Shown here in pieces: positions 1 to 9,973 of a stretch of DNA of 64,000 nt. The translations under genes were made by a program, and so were the position numbers. Where the stretch lies: positions 59,981,059 to 60,045,058 of the forward strand of contig NC_083574.1 in the NCBI RefSeq assembly GCF_027579695.1, written 5' to 3'. A model generated the notes under the pieces. That model was not told where the DNA came from. It saw nothing but the letters and a program-made list of their open reading frames with translations, and ran no database searches. The stretch comes from Neoarius graeffei (Eukaryota; Chordata; Actinopteri; Siluriformes; Ariidae). Numbering within the stretch: position 1 is the first letter of the stretch; every line of letters begins with the position of its first letter.

Positions 1-1399
1 CCTCTCTCACATTGGCTAATGTTCATGAGTCCACCATCAGGAGAACACTGAACAACAATGGTGTGCATGGCTGGGTTGCAAGGAGAAAGCCACTGCTCTC
101 CAAAAAGAACATTGCTGCTTGTCTGCAGTTTGCTAAAGATCATGTGGAGAAGACAGAAGGCTATTGGAAGAATGTTTTGTGGATGGATGAGACCAAAATA
201 GTCAAGTCAAGTTTTTGTATAGTGCTTTTAACAATAAACATTGTCGCAAAGCAGCTTTACAGAATTTGAATGACTTAAAATCTGAGCTAATTTTATCCCT
301 AATCTATCCCCAATGAGCAAGCCTGTGGCAATGGTGGCAAGGAAAAACTCCCTCAGATGACATGAGGAAGAAACCTCGAGAGGAACCAGACTCAAAAGGG
401 AACCCATCCCCATCCGGGCAACAACAGACAACATGACTACAACATTAACAGTCCTAACATAAAGTCAGCTTCATTGATGCTATAACCCCCCCCCCCCCCC
501 CCCCCCACCGACGGAAACCCGAGCGCAAAACTGTTCACGACAACCGTAGTCCCAAAGTCAGCAAGTCAACTGCAGTCCCCAGCCACAAAAGCACCACTGC
601 AAGAGTCCAGAACTTTTTAGTTTAAATGAGAAGCGTTATGTTTGGAGAAAGGAAAACACTGCATTCCAGCATAAGAACCTTATCCCATCTGTGCAACATG
701 TTGGTGGTAGTATCATGGTTTGGGCCTGTTTTGCTGCATCTGGGCCAGGACGGCTTGCCATCATTGATGGAACAATGAATTCTGAATTATACCAGTGAAT
801 TCTAAAGGAAAATGTCAGGACATCTGTTCATGAACTGTATCTCAAGAGAAGGTGGGTCATGCAGCAAGACAACGACCCTAAGCACACAAGTCGTTCTACC
901 AAAGAATGGTTAAAGAAGAATAAAGTTAATGGTTTGGAATGGCCAAGTCAAAGTCCTGACCTTAATCCAATCAAAATGTTGTGGAAGGACCTGAAGCGAA
1001 CAGTTCATGTGAGGAAACCCACCAACATCCCAGAGTTGAAGCTGTTCTGTATGGAGGAATGGGCTAAAATTCCTCCAAGCCAGTGTGCAGGACTGATCAA
1101 CAGTTACCGCAAACGTTTAGTTGCAGTTATTGCTGCACAAGGGGGTCACACCAGATACTGAAAGCAAAGGCTCACATACTTTTGCCACTCACAGATATGT
1201 AATATTGGATCATTTTCCTTAATAAATAAATGATATAATATTAATAAATAAAGTATAGTATTTTTCGTCTCATTTGTTTAACTGGGTTCTCTTTATCTAC
1301 TTTTAGGACTTGTGTGAAAATCTGATGATGTTTTAGGTCATATTTATGCAGAAATATAGAAAATTCTAAAGGGTTCACAAACTTTCAAGCACCACTGTA
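1..1399 (+). mobile_element. Tc1-like transposon family A, copy 1 (left end cut by window)
   Basis: A degenerate Tc1/mariner transposon whose left end lies outside the window. Tc1 transposase-like peptides are readable in pieces: an N-terminal part with the STIRRTLNNNGVHG motif at 12-200, then after an insertion the C-terminal half at 859-1161 with QQDNDPKHTSR (second catalytic Asp) and QSPDLNPIKMLW, where the last catalytic residue, normally Glu, is Lys. A TGA interrupts the frame near 797. The right terminal inverted repeat ends at 1399 (TTCAAGCACCACTG, then TA). Two other copies lie at 7623-9523 and 19910-21377. It sits upstream of the RIPOR1 terminal exons, probably in a RIPOR1 intron. 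It is non-functional. Confidence 0.9.
202..610. repeat. Interspersed repeat inserted in Tc1 copy 1, with a 22-base poly-C tract
   Basis: This 0.4-kb block interrupts the transposase relic: the other family A copies run straight through here. It begins with a LINE-tail-like phrase (AAGTTTTTGTATAGTGCTTT) that also occurs at 17477-17540, followed by a fish repeat phrase (GAGGAAGAAACCTCGAGAGG). A pure run of C lies at about 487-507. No clear target duplication is visible. The family is not identified. Confidence 0.6.
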
Positions 1400-1629
1400 G
1401 TTTTTTGTACAGAGTAACATTTATTCTGATGAAGTGAAGTGAAGAAAAATAACAATGTGACGATTGCTTGTTGAATCTGTCAGCACTTTTATTTCCAGTG
1501 GAAATAACCTTTTGTGACTTTCATCCAAAAACATTACAGAAAATATTGGTGAAATTGAAATCATACAATTTTGATGTATGTAATTTATATTAATTTATAA
1601 AAATCCTGCTTATCGTATTTCTATGCCAG

Positions 1630-1720
1630 GCCAAAGAGAGCATTGAGCAGCTGGTGTACCTGTGCCGCACAGACAAGGAGGACGTAAGAGACGCCGCCAA
1701 ACAAGCTCTGCTGGTGCTGG
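1630..1720 (+). CDS. ripor1: RIPOR1 (FAM65A) penultimate coding exon
   Basis: RIPOR1 is a cytoplasmic Rho-interacting protein that regulates cell polarity and migration. This exon encodes AKESIEQLVYLCRTDKEDVR and then DAAKQALLVLG, matching the extreme C-terminal helical repeat region of the RIPOR family. It is bounded by a good acceptor (TATGCCAG at 1622-1629) and donor (GTACGT at 1721). Its length of 91 nt leaves a phase-1 junction that joins exactly to the exon at 1883. The rest of the gene lies to the left of the window. The position next to CTCF supports RIPOR1 over its paralogues RIPOR2 and RIPOR3. Confidence 0.85.
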
Positions 1721-1882
1721 GTACGTCAGAACAGACAAAGATGTGTGCAAGAAACGCAAAAATAAATAAATAAATAAATAAAAAGGCGGCCTTCAGATCA
1801 TAGATATCAACCGTGCAACAAAGGCTTCAAGTTTCAGTCATTCGCAGCTGTTTGACTGTTGTTTTTTTCTCTGTGTGCGCAG

Positions 1883-1974
1883 GTGAGGAGGGGAAGATGG
1901 CCCATCGGCATGTCGAACAGGATGGAGTCTCTCGACTTTTTGCGCCTGGCAGCATGGCCAGCACTGCATTTTAA
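1883..1974 (+). CDS. ripor1: RIPOR1 (FAM65A) last coding exon with stop codon
   Basis: The exon follows a pyrimidine-rich acceptor (CTCTGTGTGCGCAG) and completes the glycine codon begun at 1720. It encodes EEGKMAHRHVEQDGVSRLFA and ends PGSMASTAF followed by TAA at 1972-1974. The PGSMASTAF ending is, from memory, the conserved C-terminus of RIPOR1. The reading frame across the 162-bp intron is intact. A frame-shifted open frame over the same bases (1859-2077) is a shadow. The 3' UTR follows. Confidence 0.87.
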
Positions 1975-3485
1975 GCACCATCAACCTGCAGAAACTCTAG
2001 CCCGACGTCTCCTGTGTACTCAGACTTGTATTCATGCCAATGAAGGACTTATGATCAAACATAGATCACACTGCTGAAACGCAAATAAAAACCCAATCAC
2101 CTCGTTCCACAGTGTTCGAAACATCTGCAGTCAGTGGACAAACGAATCTGATTGGTTGATTGTTAAGCTACAAATTAAATTCAGTGAAATAATACAGTGC
2201 AAAGGAGACTTTGAAGAAGCAGCAAAGAAGAAATGGGTTGTTTTGCTGCCTTATCAGTCAGCCCGGTGGTTTTGCCTTCACAATTCACGAAAGCTCGGCA
2301 CACGAGTGCATGAGTTCATACAGCATGCATGGACACCTTTTTAAACTTGGCTTCATGCTCACTGATAAGGGCAGGGGAAGGGAAAGTGTTACTTTCATGT
2401 GACTTACTGAACAGGGGGTGCACTTTTTAATCTGATGAGCATTAACTGAAGCTTGGCTGTCTTCTTAACAAAGTGTGCTAGTGTTCAGATAGTACCGTAA
2501 GAGTGTGTGTGTGTGTGTGTTTCCAGTAAAGAGTTTCTGTATAATTGCCATCATTCCATACTGTCACTATATATGCTTTAATGATCCAGTAACCTGTGTA
2601 CATGTTTTAGTTGTGCTGTATTTTTTTTTCCTTTTGAAAACAAATATGTTTACACTCAAGCGCAAACGTAGGCCTGCTTTGAGTGCTAAGGACTCCTCAA
2701 ACCTTCACGGTGCACTTCCTGAGATTCAAGTCAACGGTATTGTATCCGAGACGGATATCTGCTGTAAAAATGGACGGGCTAATTTTATATACACACACAC
2801 ACACACAAATATTATTAGTATTAGTAAAATGAAAATAGATGGACTATGATGGACTTTGCCTTGCAATAGTATAGTGCATGTAATATTTTTGACCAGGCCC
2901 ACTACATACTGAACAAAAATTCAGAGCGTTCCTCGAGTGCTGCTCGATAAACATGTTCGGTGCTGGAATCGCAGTTTTAATAACGTGCGCTGAAGAGCTT
3001 AGGAAATGTTAAAACGCTGGAAGAAGAGAAAGCCTCCTTATTTTTGTCCAAGTGCCTCAAATGACTGGGGGAGTGATTGTGCTCAGAGAAGTAGACTTTT
3101 ATTTAAATTGAGAAACAGCAGTTGATAACAAACTGTAATAAAGATTTAATTATATATTTTTTCTTTAAAGACATACAGATTGTGCTGCATTGAGGTTTTT
3201 TTTTTTTAAATAAGAAAAGTTTATTGTTTGACAAAGATCTTATCAAGTGCAAAACAAGACGATTAAAATAAAAATAAAAAAAAACCTGTGTGCTGTGCTT
3301 GAATAAATGAGGTAGCCTAATCTGAACATAAATTTAGCATACTTACAGCCAGTTATCAAATATGATCAACATATTTTTGTTAAACATTTTATGAATATTA
3401 TAAAATCTGTGGTTTTCCTATAAGATTTTAGATATAGAGAGAATATTACATGTTTGGGCGAAGATATGAAGCTTTTTTTTTTTTA
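1975..3485 (+). other. RIPOR1 3' UTR and RIPOR1-CTCF intergenic DNA
   Basis: There is no convincing coding sequence here. A first AATAAA lies at 2084-2089, about 110 bases after the stop, and further AT-rich AATAAA strings follow near 3135 and 3300, so the transcript end is uncertain. A (TG)n run lies at about 2503-2520 and a (CA)n run at about 2790-2807. Short open frames here look random. Confidence 0.5.
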
Positions 3486-3880
3486 CAAGAAGAAGCCTTT
3501 ATTTGTCACATGCACACTCAAGCACGGTGAAATTCGTCCTCTGCATTTAACCCATGTGAAGCAGTGAACACATGCATGCACACACACACACACACACACA
3601 CACACCCAGAGCAGTGGGCAGCCATGCTACAGTGCCCAGGGAGCAGATGGGGGGTTAGGTGCCTTGCTCAAGGGCACTTCAGCCCAAGGCCGCTACACGT
3701 TAACCTAACTGCATATCTTTGGACTGTGGGGGAAACCGAAGCACCCAGAGGAAACCCATGCAGACACAGGGAGAACATGCAAACTCCACTCAGAAAGGCT
3801 CTTGTCAGCCGCTGGGCTCGAACCCAGACCCTTCTTGCTGTGAGGCGCAACAATGCTAACCACTACACCACCACGCCGCC
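3486..3880 (-). repeat. tRNA-derived SINE, tail type 2 (CTTCTT tail)
   Basis: Read on the minus strand it starts with a tRNA-like head (GTGGTGTAGTGGTTAGCATT, A box; a GGGTTCGAGCCC-like B box). A core containing CACAGTCCAAAGA and CATGTTCTCCCTGTGTCTGC follows, and it ends in a tail with AAATAAAGGCTTCTTCTTGT. The core is the strongly conserved central segment I associate with V-SINE-type vertebrate SINEs. A (CA)n run lies at about 3578-3604. The open frames inside are artefacts. Confidence 0.8.
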
Positions 3881-4485
3881 CATATCTTTGAGGAGTGAAC
3901 ATTTTTCACGACTGAGCGAAGTGAATGAGTGAAATGTTTTTCAACACAAGAAGAGAAACTTCATATCTTCGCACCACCATGGAATGTTCTTTATATTATA
4001 TGGACACATCCCCCAAAAAATATGCAAGTTAATCAAAAGAGTTTTAATTTTGAACCAGTTCATCATTTTGACAACATGTGTCTAGTCAGCAGGAAAACAC
4101 TGGGCGTCATATCATCAGAGTGAAATATCAGGAATTATTATACATACAGGACACTTTTTCAATGGAATAAAAACATGCATTCTCTTCCCTTCTAGCGGGT
4201 TTCATTCATTTAATTTGATAGCATGCAATACTGTTAGCAAATTGCTTTCCTACGTGTATTGCATCACTCAACCCAATGGAGAATGAGCATTGAATATGGT
4301 TTACGATATTGCATGGTTGTCAAGACAACATAATGTCCCGTGTTGGAGCTTATGCGAGTATTGAATGAGAAGGTTTTCTGCTGTGCATGCACAGAACCAT
4401 TTCTTTGTTCACCGAGAAAGAGAGAGAGATGGATTGAACACCCAAAAGGCTACCAAAACTTTATTAGATATTCTTCATGCATATA
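3881..4485. repeat. Old interspersed repeat, related to 61020-61280 in inverse orientation
   Basis: The stretch 4145-4440 (GCATGCAATACTGTTAGC, GAACCATTTCTTTGTTCACC) is recognisably the reverse complement of 61020-61275, with matching phrases such as AGAACCATTTCTTTGT. It is therefore an interspersed element, probably non-autonomous, of unidentified class. There is no coding content. Confidence 0.5.
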
Positions 4486-5591
4486 CAGTGTCTTTCAATA
4501 GTATTCATCCCTCTTGGTGTTTGTCCTGTTTTGTCGCATCACAAGCTGGAATTAAAATGGATTTTTGGAGGGTTAGCACCATTTGATTTACACAACATGC
4601 CTACAGCTTTAAAGGTGAAAACTGTTGTTTTATTGTGACACAAACAATAATTAAGATGAAAAAACAGAAATCTGGAGTGTGCATAGGTATTCACCCCCTT
4701 TCGTATGAAACCCCTAAATAAGAGCTGCTCCAACCAATTCACTTCATAAGTCACATAATTAGTTGATTAAGAGCCACCTGTGTGCAATCAAAGCATCACA
4801 TGATCTGTCACATGATGTCTGTATAAATCAACCTGTTCTGGAAGGACCCTGACTCTGCAACACTACTAAGCAAGCAACATGAAAACCAAGGAGCCTCCAA
4901 ACAGGTCAGAGACAAAGTTGTGGAGAAGTATAGATCAGGGTTGGGTTATAAAAAATATCCCAAACTTTAAGCATCCCAGGGAGCACCATTAAATCCATTT
5001 TAGCAAAATGGAAAGAATTTGGCACCACTACAAACCTGACAAGAGAAGGCCACCCACCAAAACTCACAGACCGGGCAAGGTGGGCATTAATCAGAGATGC
5101 AACAAAGACACCAAAGATAACACTGAAGGAGCTGCGAAGATCCACAGCAGAGATGGGAGTATCTGTCCATAGGACCACTTTAAGCCATACACTCCACAGA
5201 GCGGGGCTTTATGGAAGAGTGGCCAGAAAAAAAAGCCATTGCTTAAGAAAACACATTTGGAGTTTGCCCAACAGCATGTGGCAGACTCCCCAAACACATG
5301 GAAGAAGATTCTCTGGTCAAATGAGACTAAAATTGATCTTTTTGGCCATCATGTGGAATGCCATGTGTGGCACAAACCCAACACCCTGAGAACACAATTC
5401 CTACAGTGAAGCATGGTGGTGGCAGCATCATGCTGTGAGGATATTTTTCATCTGCAGGGACGGAAAGCTGGTCAAGACTGAAGGAAAGATGGATGGCACT
5501 AAATACAGGGCAATTCTGGAGGAAAACCTGTCTGAGTTGGCCAGAGGTTTGAGACTGGGACAAAGGTTCACATTTCTAGCAGGACAATGAC

Positions 5592-6812
5592 CAGGCACGT
5601 GTACACATAGGGCTTTAGGGGTGCTTGAGCCCCTGCCCGTTTTGCCTTGAATTAAATGTTGCCCTTTTAAAATAATGATAATCCTAATAATAAATAATAC
5701 AGTCCTGTTAGAAGTTTAAAACAACGGCGGTACAAAAACTCCACGACAATCTACCAATTTTCTTGTAATCCGGGGTGGCTGTGCGCGCGCTGAGCTGCCG
5801 CTTCTCTGTCCATTGCTGCTCCGCTCGCGCGCGGCCAGAGAGGGGGCGCACGGACTGAGAGAGGGGGCGCGCGGACTGAGAGAGGGGGAAGAAGCCGCTG
5901 CGCGCGCTGCCACAATAACAGAGGAGACGTGACAGTGCGGCAGCTTGAACATGGGAGTTATGGTCTAACAGTTAGCCCTTTCAAACTGTATGCACATCAC
6001 ATTTGGGCGTTTGTAGGGCTACTGACATTTGTGCGAGTAATTTAAGTCTCTGTAGTTTAATAATCTGCTTGTTAACTGGTGTGACCTGACCTGTTACTGT
6101 TCACAATCGATTGCCTCGGCCGTGCTTCGGTGTACATGCAAGTATCGCATATCGTCGGGAAGCTTACATTCTCCTCTTGTATATATAACTAGTCGTCGAC
6201 CTCTTCCACAACATGCTCAAATCAAATGTGGGTTATGTTTCAGAAAAAAGCAAAAACAAAAGCTTGTGAAAAATGTACTCAGAAGCCTATGCAAAGAAGA
6301 GAGGCTCTCTGATCTCCTTCTCCTCTCGATTGAAAAAGACATACCCATAAATCACAATGAGGTCATTAATATCTACAGGGACATGGCCCCCAGAAGGTTA
6401 CTGCTTTAAGGCCCCTGGAATGTTAGGCTTCTACCTTATGAGAGGAAGGACTGATTTTTATCATTTTGTCCATAAGGCTATTTACTTATTTGTTCAAAGT
6501 TCAGGTTTCACTGTTCAATGTTAAATCTTTAACAATAAAAAAGCCTAATAATGCACCGGTGTTTTATTGCTTTGCATGTCTTCCAAGCCTATGATAATGT
6601 GAGTGACAATTTTGCTGACACAAAAGAAATGGCAATTGCATATCACTTTCACCAACACAGGACACATAGCTAAGTACTTACCTTCCTCTTAGTACGTTAA
6701 TTTAAATTCTACATTTCCATATTTTGGAAAGGACCGGGAAAAAAATCATGCACTTGCTGCCCTTTTTCTGACTTTGAGCCCCTGCCCCTCTATAATCCTG
6801 TGCACGTCCCTG
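5592..6812 (+). mobile_element. hAT-type element inside the Tc1 family B copy
   Basis: It is flanked by a perfect 8-bp duplication ACAATGAC (5584-5591 and 6813-6820), the hAT signature. The ends are imperfect inverted repeats: CAGGCACGTGTACACA at the left, and CAGGGACGTGCACAGG as the reverse complement of the right end. Removing 5592-6820 restores the Tc1 transposase phrase that encodes QDNDPKH, so this insertion is younger than the Tc1. The 5' half is CpG-rich (5790-5900). Confidence 0.88.
6122..6409 (+). pseudogene. hAT transposase C-terminal remnant
   Basis: The open frame ends NVLRSLCKEERLSDLLLLSI then EKDIPINHNEVINIYR. This resembles the C-terminal dimerisation segment of hAT transposases (pattern RLSxLxLLSIxxDI, as in ZMYM1-like fish transposases). 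The upstream catalytic part is absent, so this is an internally deleted element that could only have moved with a transposase supplied elsewhere. It lies near the right end of the hAT element, in the expected position and orientation. Confidence 0.65.
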
Positions 6813-7622
6813 ACAATGACCCTAAACATGCTGCTAAAGCTACACTGGAGTGATTTAAAGGGAAACATTTAAATGCCTTGGAATGGCCTAATCAAAGCCC
6901 AGACCTCAATCCAATTGAGAATCTGTGGCATAACTTGAAGATTGCTGTACACCAACACAACCCATCTAAATTGAAGGAGTTGGAGCAGTTTTGCCTTGAG
7001 GAATGGGCAAAAATCCCAGTGGCTAGATGTGCTAAGCTAATAGAGACATACCCCAAGAGACTTGCAGCTGGAATTGCAGCAAAAGGTGGCTCTACAAAGT
7101 ATTGACTTTGGGAGGGTGAATACCTATGCACACTCCAAGTTTCTGTTTTTTCATCTTAATTACTGTTTGTGTCACAATAAAACAACAATTTGCACCTTTA
7201 CAGTGGTATGTTGCGTAAATCAAATGGTGCTACCCCCCCCCAAAAAAATCCATTTTAATTCCAGCTTGTAATGTGATGAAACAGGACAAACACCAACGGG
7301 GATGAATACTTTTGCAAGACACTGTATAATCAGTGGTAAACCATTACTATTACAACGGGGACTTCAGCTCAGCCAAAACTTTGCCAGACACAACAAAAAA
7401 GCAACAGGGTAAAGGACTTTGCAAGGGATTAGCAGCAGGCTACCAGGTAGCTCCATTGTGTGTTCTTTTAATGATATAGACACATTCTCAAACAAAAAGT
7501 ATGCAAATTTATCAAAATTCATTGATTTTCCTGATGTCATGGTTTTGGTTCTTCATGTCCCAGATGTAGGTTGTAAAATACCAGTGGTGTATTTCTCAGT
7601 AAAACTCTCCTGTCCATATATA

Positions 7623-9523
7623 CAATGGTGCTTGAAAGTTTGTGAACCCTTTAGAATTTTCTATATTTCTGCATAAATATGACCTAAAACATCATCAGAT
7701 TTTCACACAAGTCCTAAAAATAGATAAAGAGAACACAGTTCAACAAATGAGACAAAAATATTATACTTGGTCATTTATTTATTGAGGAAAATGATCCAAT
7801 ATTACATATCTGTGAGTGGCAAAGGTATGTGAACCTCTAGGATTAGCAGTTAATTTGAAGGTGAAATTAGAGTCAGGTGTTTTCAATCAATGGGATGACA
7901 ATCAGGTGTGAGTGGGCACCCTGTTTTATTTCAAGAACAGGGATCTATCAAAGTCTGATCTTCACAACACATGTTTGTGGAAGTGTATCATGGCATGAAC
8001 AAAGGAGATTTCTGAGGACCTCAGAAAAAGCGTTGTTGATGCTCATCAGGCTGGAAAAGGTTACAAAACCATCTCTAAAGAGTTTGGACTCCACCAATTC
8101 ACAGTCAGACAGATTGTGTACAAATGGAAAAAATTCAAAACCATTGTTACCCTCCCCAGGAGTGGTCGACCAACAAAGATCACTCCAAGAGCAAGGCATG
8201 TAATAGTCGGCGAGGTCACAAAGGACCCCAGGGTAACTTCTACTATGTCGGACTCAGTTACAGTATCCTCTTTCTTATTTTGTTCCAATTTGTTATCTTT
8301 TGATGATAAATTATCAAAAGTTATTTTCATATGTCCAAACTTTTATTGAGGAATCTAAATGATTCCAAACACAGGAAAAGTTGGGCCAACTGCTTGCTTA
8401 CATCTCCCCCCCCCCCTTTTTTTTTGGTTTGTTGTTTTGTCATTTCTCTTTGTTCTATATAATAATGTAAAATGTTATTTGGAGTAAGCCCCCTTAGATA
8501 AGCTTTAATGCTCTTGGGGCAAACTCTGACCCCAAATATGTTTAAATTTAAAAAAAAGAAAAAAAAGTAACTTCTAAGCAACTGAAGGCCTCTCTCACAT
8601 TGGCGAATGTTGATGTTCATGAGTCCACCATCAGGAGAAGACTGAACAGCAATGGTATGCATGGCAGGGTTCTTTTTGGAGAGCCACTGCTCTCCAAAAA
8701 GAACATTGCTGTTTGTCTGCAGTTTGCTAAAGATGGACAAGCCAGAAGGCTACTGGAAGAATGTTTTGTGGACGGATGAGACCAAAATAGAACTTTTTGG
8801 TTTAAATGAGAAGCGTTATGTTTGGAGAAAGGAAAACACTGCATTCCAGCATAAGAACCTTATCCCATCTGTGAAACATGGTGGTGGTAGTATCATGGTT
8901 TGGGCCTGTTTTGCTGCATCTGGGCCAGGATGGCTTGCCATCAATCATTGATAGAACAATGAATTCTGAATTATATCAGCGAATTCTAAAGGAAAATGTC
9001 AGGACATCTGTTCATGAACTGAATCTCAACAGAAGGTGGATCATGCAGCAAGACAACAACCCTAAGCGCACAAGTCGTTCTAACAAAGAATGGTTAAAGA
9101 AGAATAAAGTTAATGGTTTGGAATGGCCAAGTCAAAGTCCTGACCTTAATCCGATCGAAATGTTGTGGAAGGACCTGAAGCGAGCAGTTCATGTGAGGAA
9201 ACCCACCAACATCCCAGAGTTGAAGCTGTTCTGTATGGAGGAATGGGCTAAAATTCCTCCAAGCCGGTGTGCAGGACTGATCAACAGTTACCGCAAACGT
9301 TTAGTTGCAGTTATTGCTGCACAAGGGGGTCACACCAGATGTAATATTGGATCATTTTCCTCAGTAAATAAACAACCAAGTATAATATTTTTGTTTCATT
9401 TGTTTAACTGGGTTCTCTTTATCTACTTTTAGGACTTGTGTGAAAATCTGATGATGTTTTAGGTCATATTTATGCAGAAATATAGAAAATTCTAAAGGGT
9501 TCACAAACTTTCAAGCACCACTG
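7623..9523 (+). mobile_element. Tc1-like transposon family A, copy 2
   Basis: Both terminal inverted repeats are present and flanked by TA: the left starts AATGGTGCTTGAAAGTTTGT after its first C and the right ends TTCAAGCACCACTG. The transposase is broken. N-terminal helix-turn-helix fragments lie at 7997-8240 (KRCCSSGWKR-type frame shifts). After an insertion the catalytic half is at 8750-9340, with VLWTDETKIELFG (first Asp), QQDNNPKRTSR (second Asp) and SPDLNPIEMLW (Glu). The inserted sequence at 8243-8566 is annotated separately. Confidence 0.88.
8243..8566 (+). mobile_element. Poly(A)-tailed retroposed sequence inside Tc1 copy 2
   Basis: A 324-bp block is flanked by a perfect 10-bp direct repeat GTAACTTCTA (8233-8242 and 8567-8576). 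It ends in an A-rich tail (AAAAAAAAGAAAAAAAA at about 8550-8566). This is the signature of reverse-transcriptase-driven insertion of an RNA. The body has no tRNA-like head and no recognisable ORF, so it may be a 3' UTR fragment or a truncated LINE. The source is not identified. Confidence 0.7.
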
Positions 9524-9729
9524 TAGATAACGCTACACACACACACAAGAATAAGGTACAGAATTTCAGATTTTCAACCAGGATCCATTTTGAAAAATAG
9601 TATAAGTTTGAGCAAACCCATATCTAAATTTAACGTATGCAGTATAAACACCCAGTGTATGAAGTTAACGTGAGTGAAATCCGTTGGAGAAAACTGTATG
9701 AAATTTAAAAGTGCTAGCGCCCCTTTTGG
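9524..9729. other. CTCF upstream flank
   Basis: A short spacer between the Tc1 right end and the CTCF promoter, with a small (CA)n run near 9535-9546. Nothing else is recognised. Confidence 0.4.
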
Positions 9730-9831
9730 CCAATCGGCACAGCGCTGTGTTTACACCCCTCCTTTCTCCCCGTCGCCACCGCCCCCCTGCGCGCCGCGCA
9801 TGCGCAGCAACCGCCTAGGGCCGCCATTTTG
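9730..9831 (+). promoter_or_regulatory. CTCF promoter: CCAAT box, NRF1-type and YY1-type sites
   Basis: Three well-spaced motifs lie just upstream of a spliced 5' UTR exon: CCAAT at 9730-9734, the palindrome GCGCATGCGC (NRF1 consensus) at 9796-9805, and GCCGCCATTTTG (YY1 consensus, often overlapping a start site in housekeeping genes) at 9820-9831. The surrounding DNA is GC-rich and there is no TATA box. This is the architecture expected for a ubiquitous gene such as CTCF. The exact start site is inferred, not seen. Confidence 0.65.
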
Positions 9832-9973
9832 TGCGGAGCCTACTCTGCAAAAGCGGGAGAGGATTAAAACCAGCGAAGGGGAAGCACGCAGTTGTACTTC
9901 GCTTCGTATTAAAGGAAGAGCGGATCGCGGGCCTTGTGTTGAATTCAACGAGAGGATAAACGAGCAAAAGCAG
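9832..9973 (+). other. ctcf: CTCF non-coding first exon (5' UTR)
   Basis: The stretch downstream of the YY1-like motif ends in AGCAAAAGCAG followed by a donor GTAAAA at 9974. No ATG-led frame here joins to the CTCF coding sequence. The start is set only approximately, at the YY1 motif. It would splice to the coding exon or first to the candidate exon at 11467-11547. Confidence 0.6.

Larger units (their letters stand above)
4879..7105 (+). pseudogene. Broken Tc1 family B transposase
   Basis: Transposase fragments appear in several frames. A helix-turn-helix-like start lies near 4879. Next come MGVSVHRTTLSHTLHRAGLY at 5153 and a DDE-region phrase with HGGGSIML around 5410. After the hAT insertion the C-terminal part runs at 6878-7105 with SPDLNPIENLWHNLK (catalytic Glu) and an end in AAKGGSTKY. 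Frameshifts and stops separate the pieces. The protein would have cut and pasted its own element; it cannot be made here. Confidence 0.8.
4486..7324 (+). mobile_element. Tc1-like transposon family B, interrupted by an hAT element
   Basis: The terminal inverted repeats are CAGTGTCTTTCAATAGTATT at the left and the matching TTTTGCAAGACACTG at the right, each flanked by TA (4484-4485 and 7325-7326), as expected for Tc1/mariner. Without the inner insertion the element is about 1.6 kb, normal for the family. A second copy starts at 63868 at the right edge of the window. The transposase is broken. Confidence 0.9.

Noticed and set aside
3564-3932. 122-codon frame starting with a His-Thr run
   Set aside because: The start is a (CA)n microsatellite translated, followed by SINE sequence.
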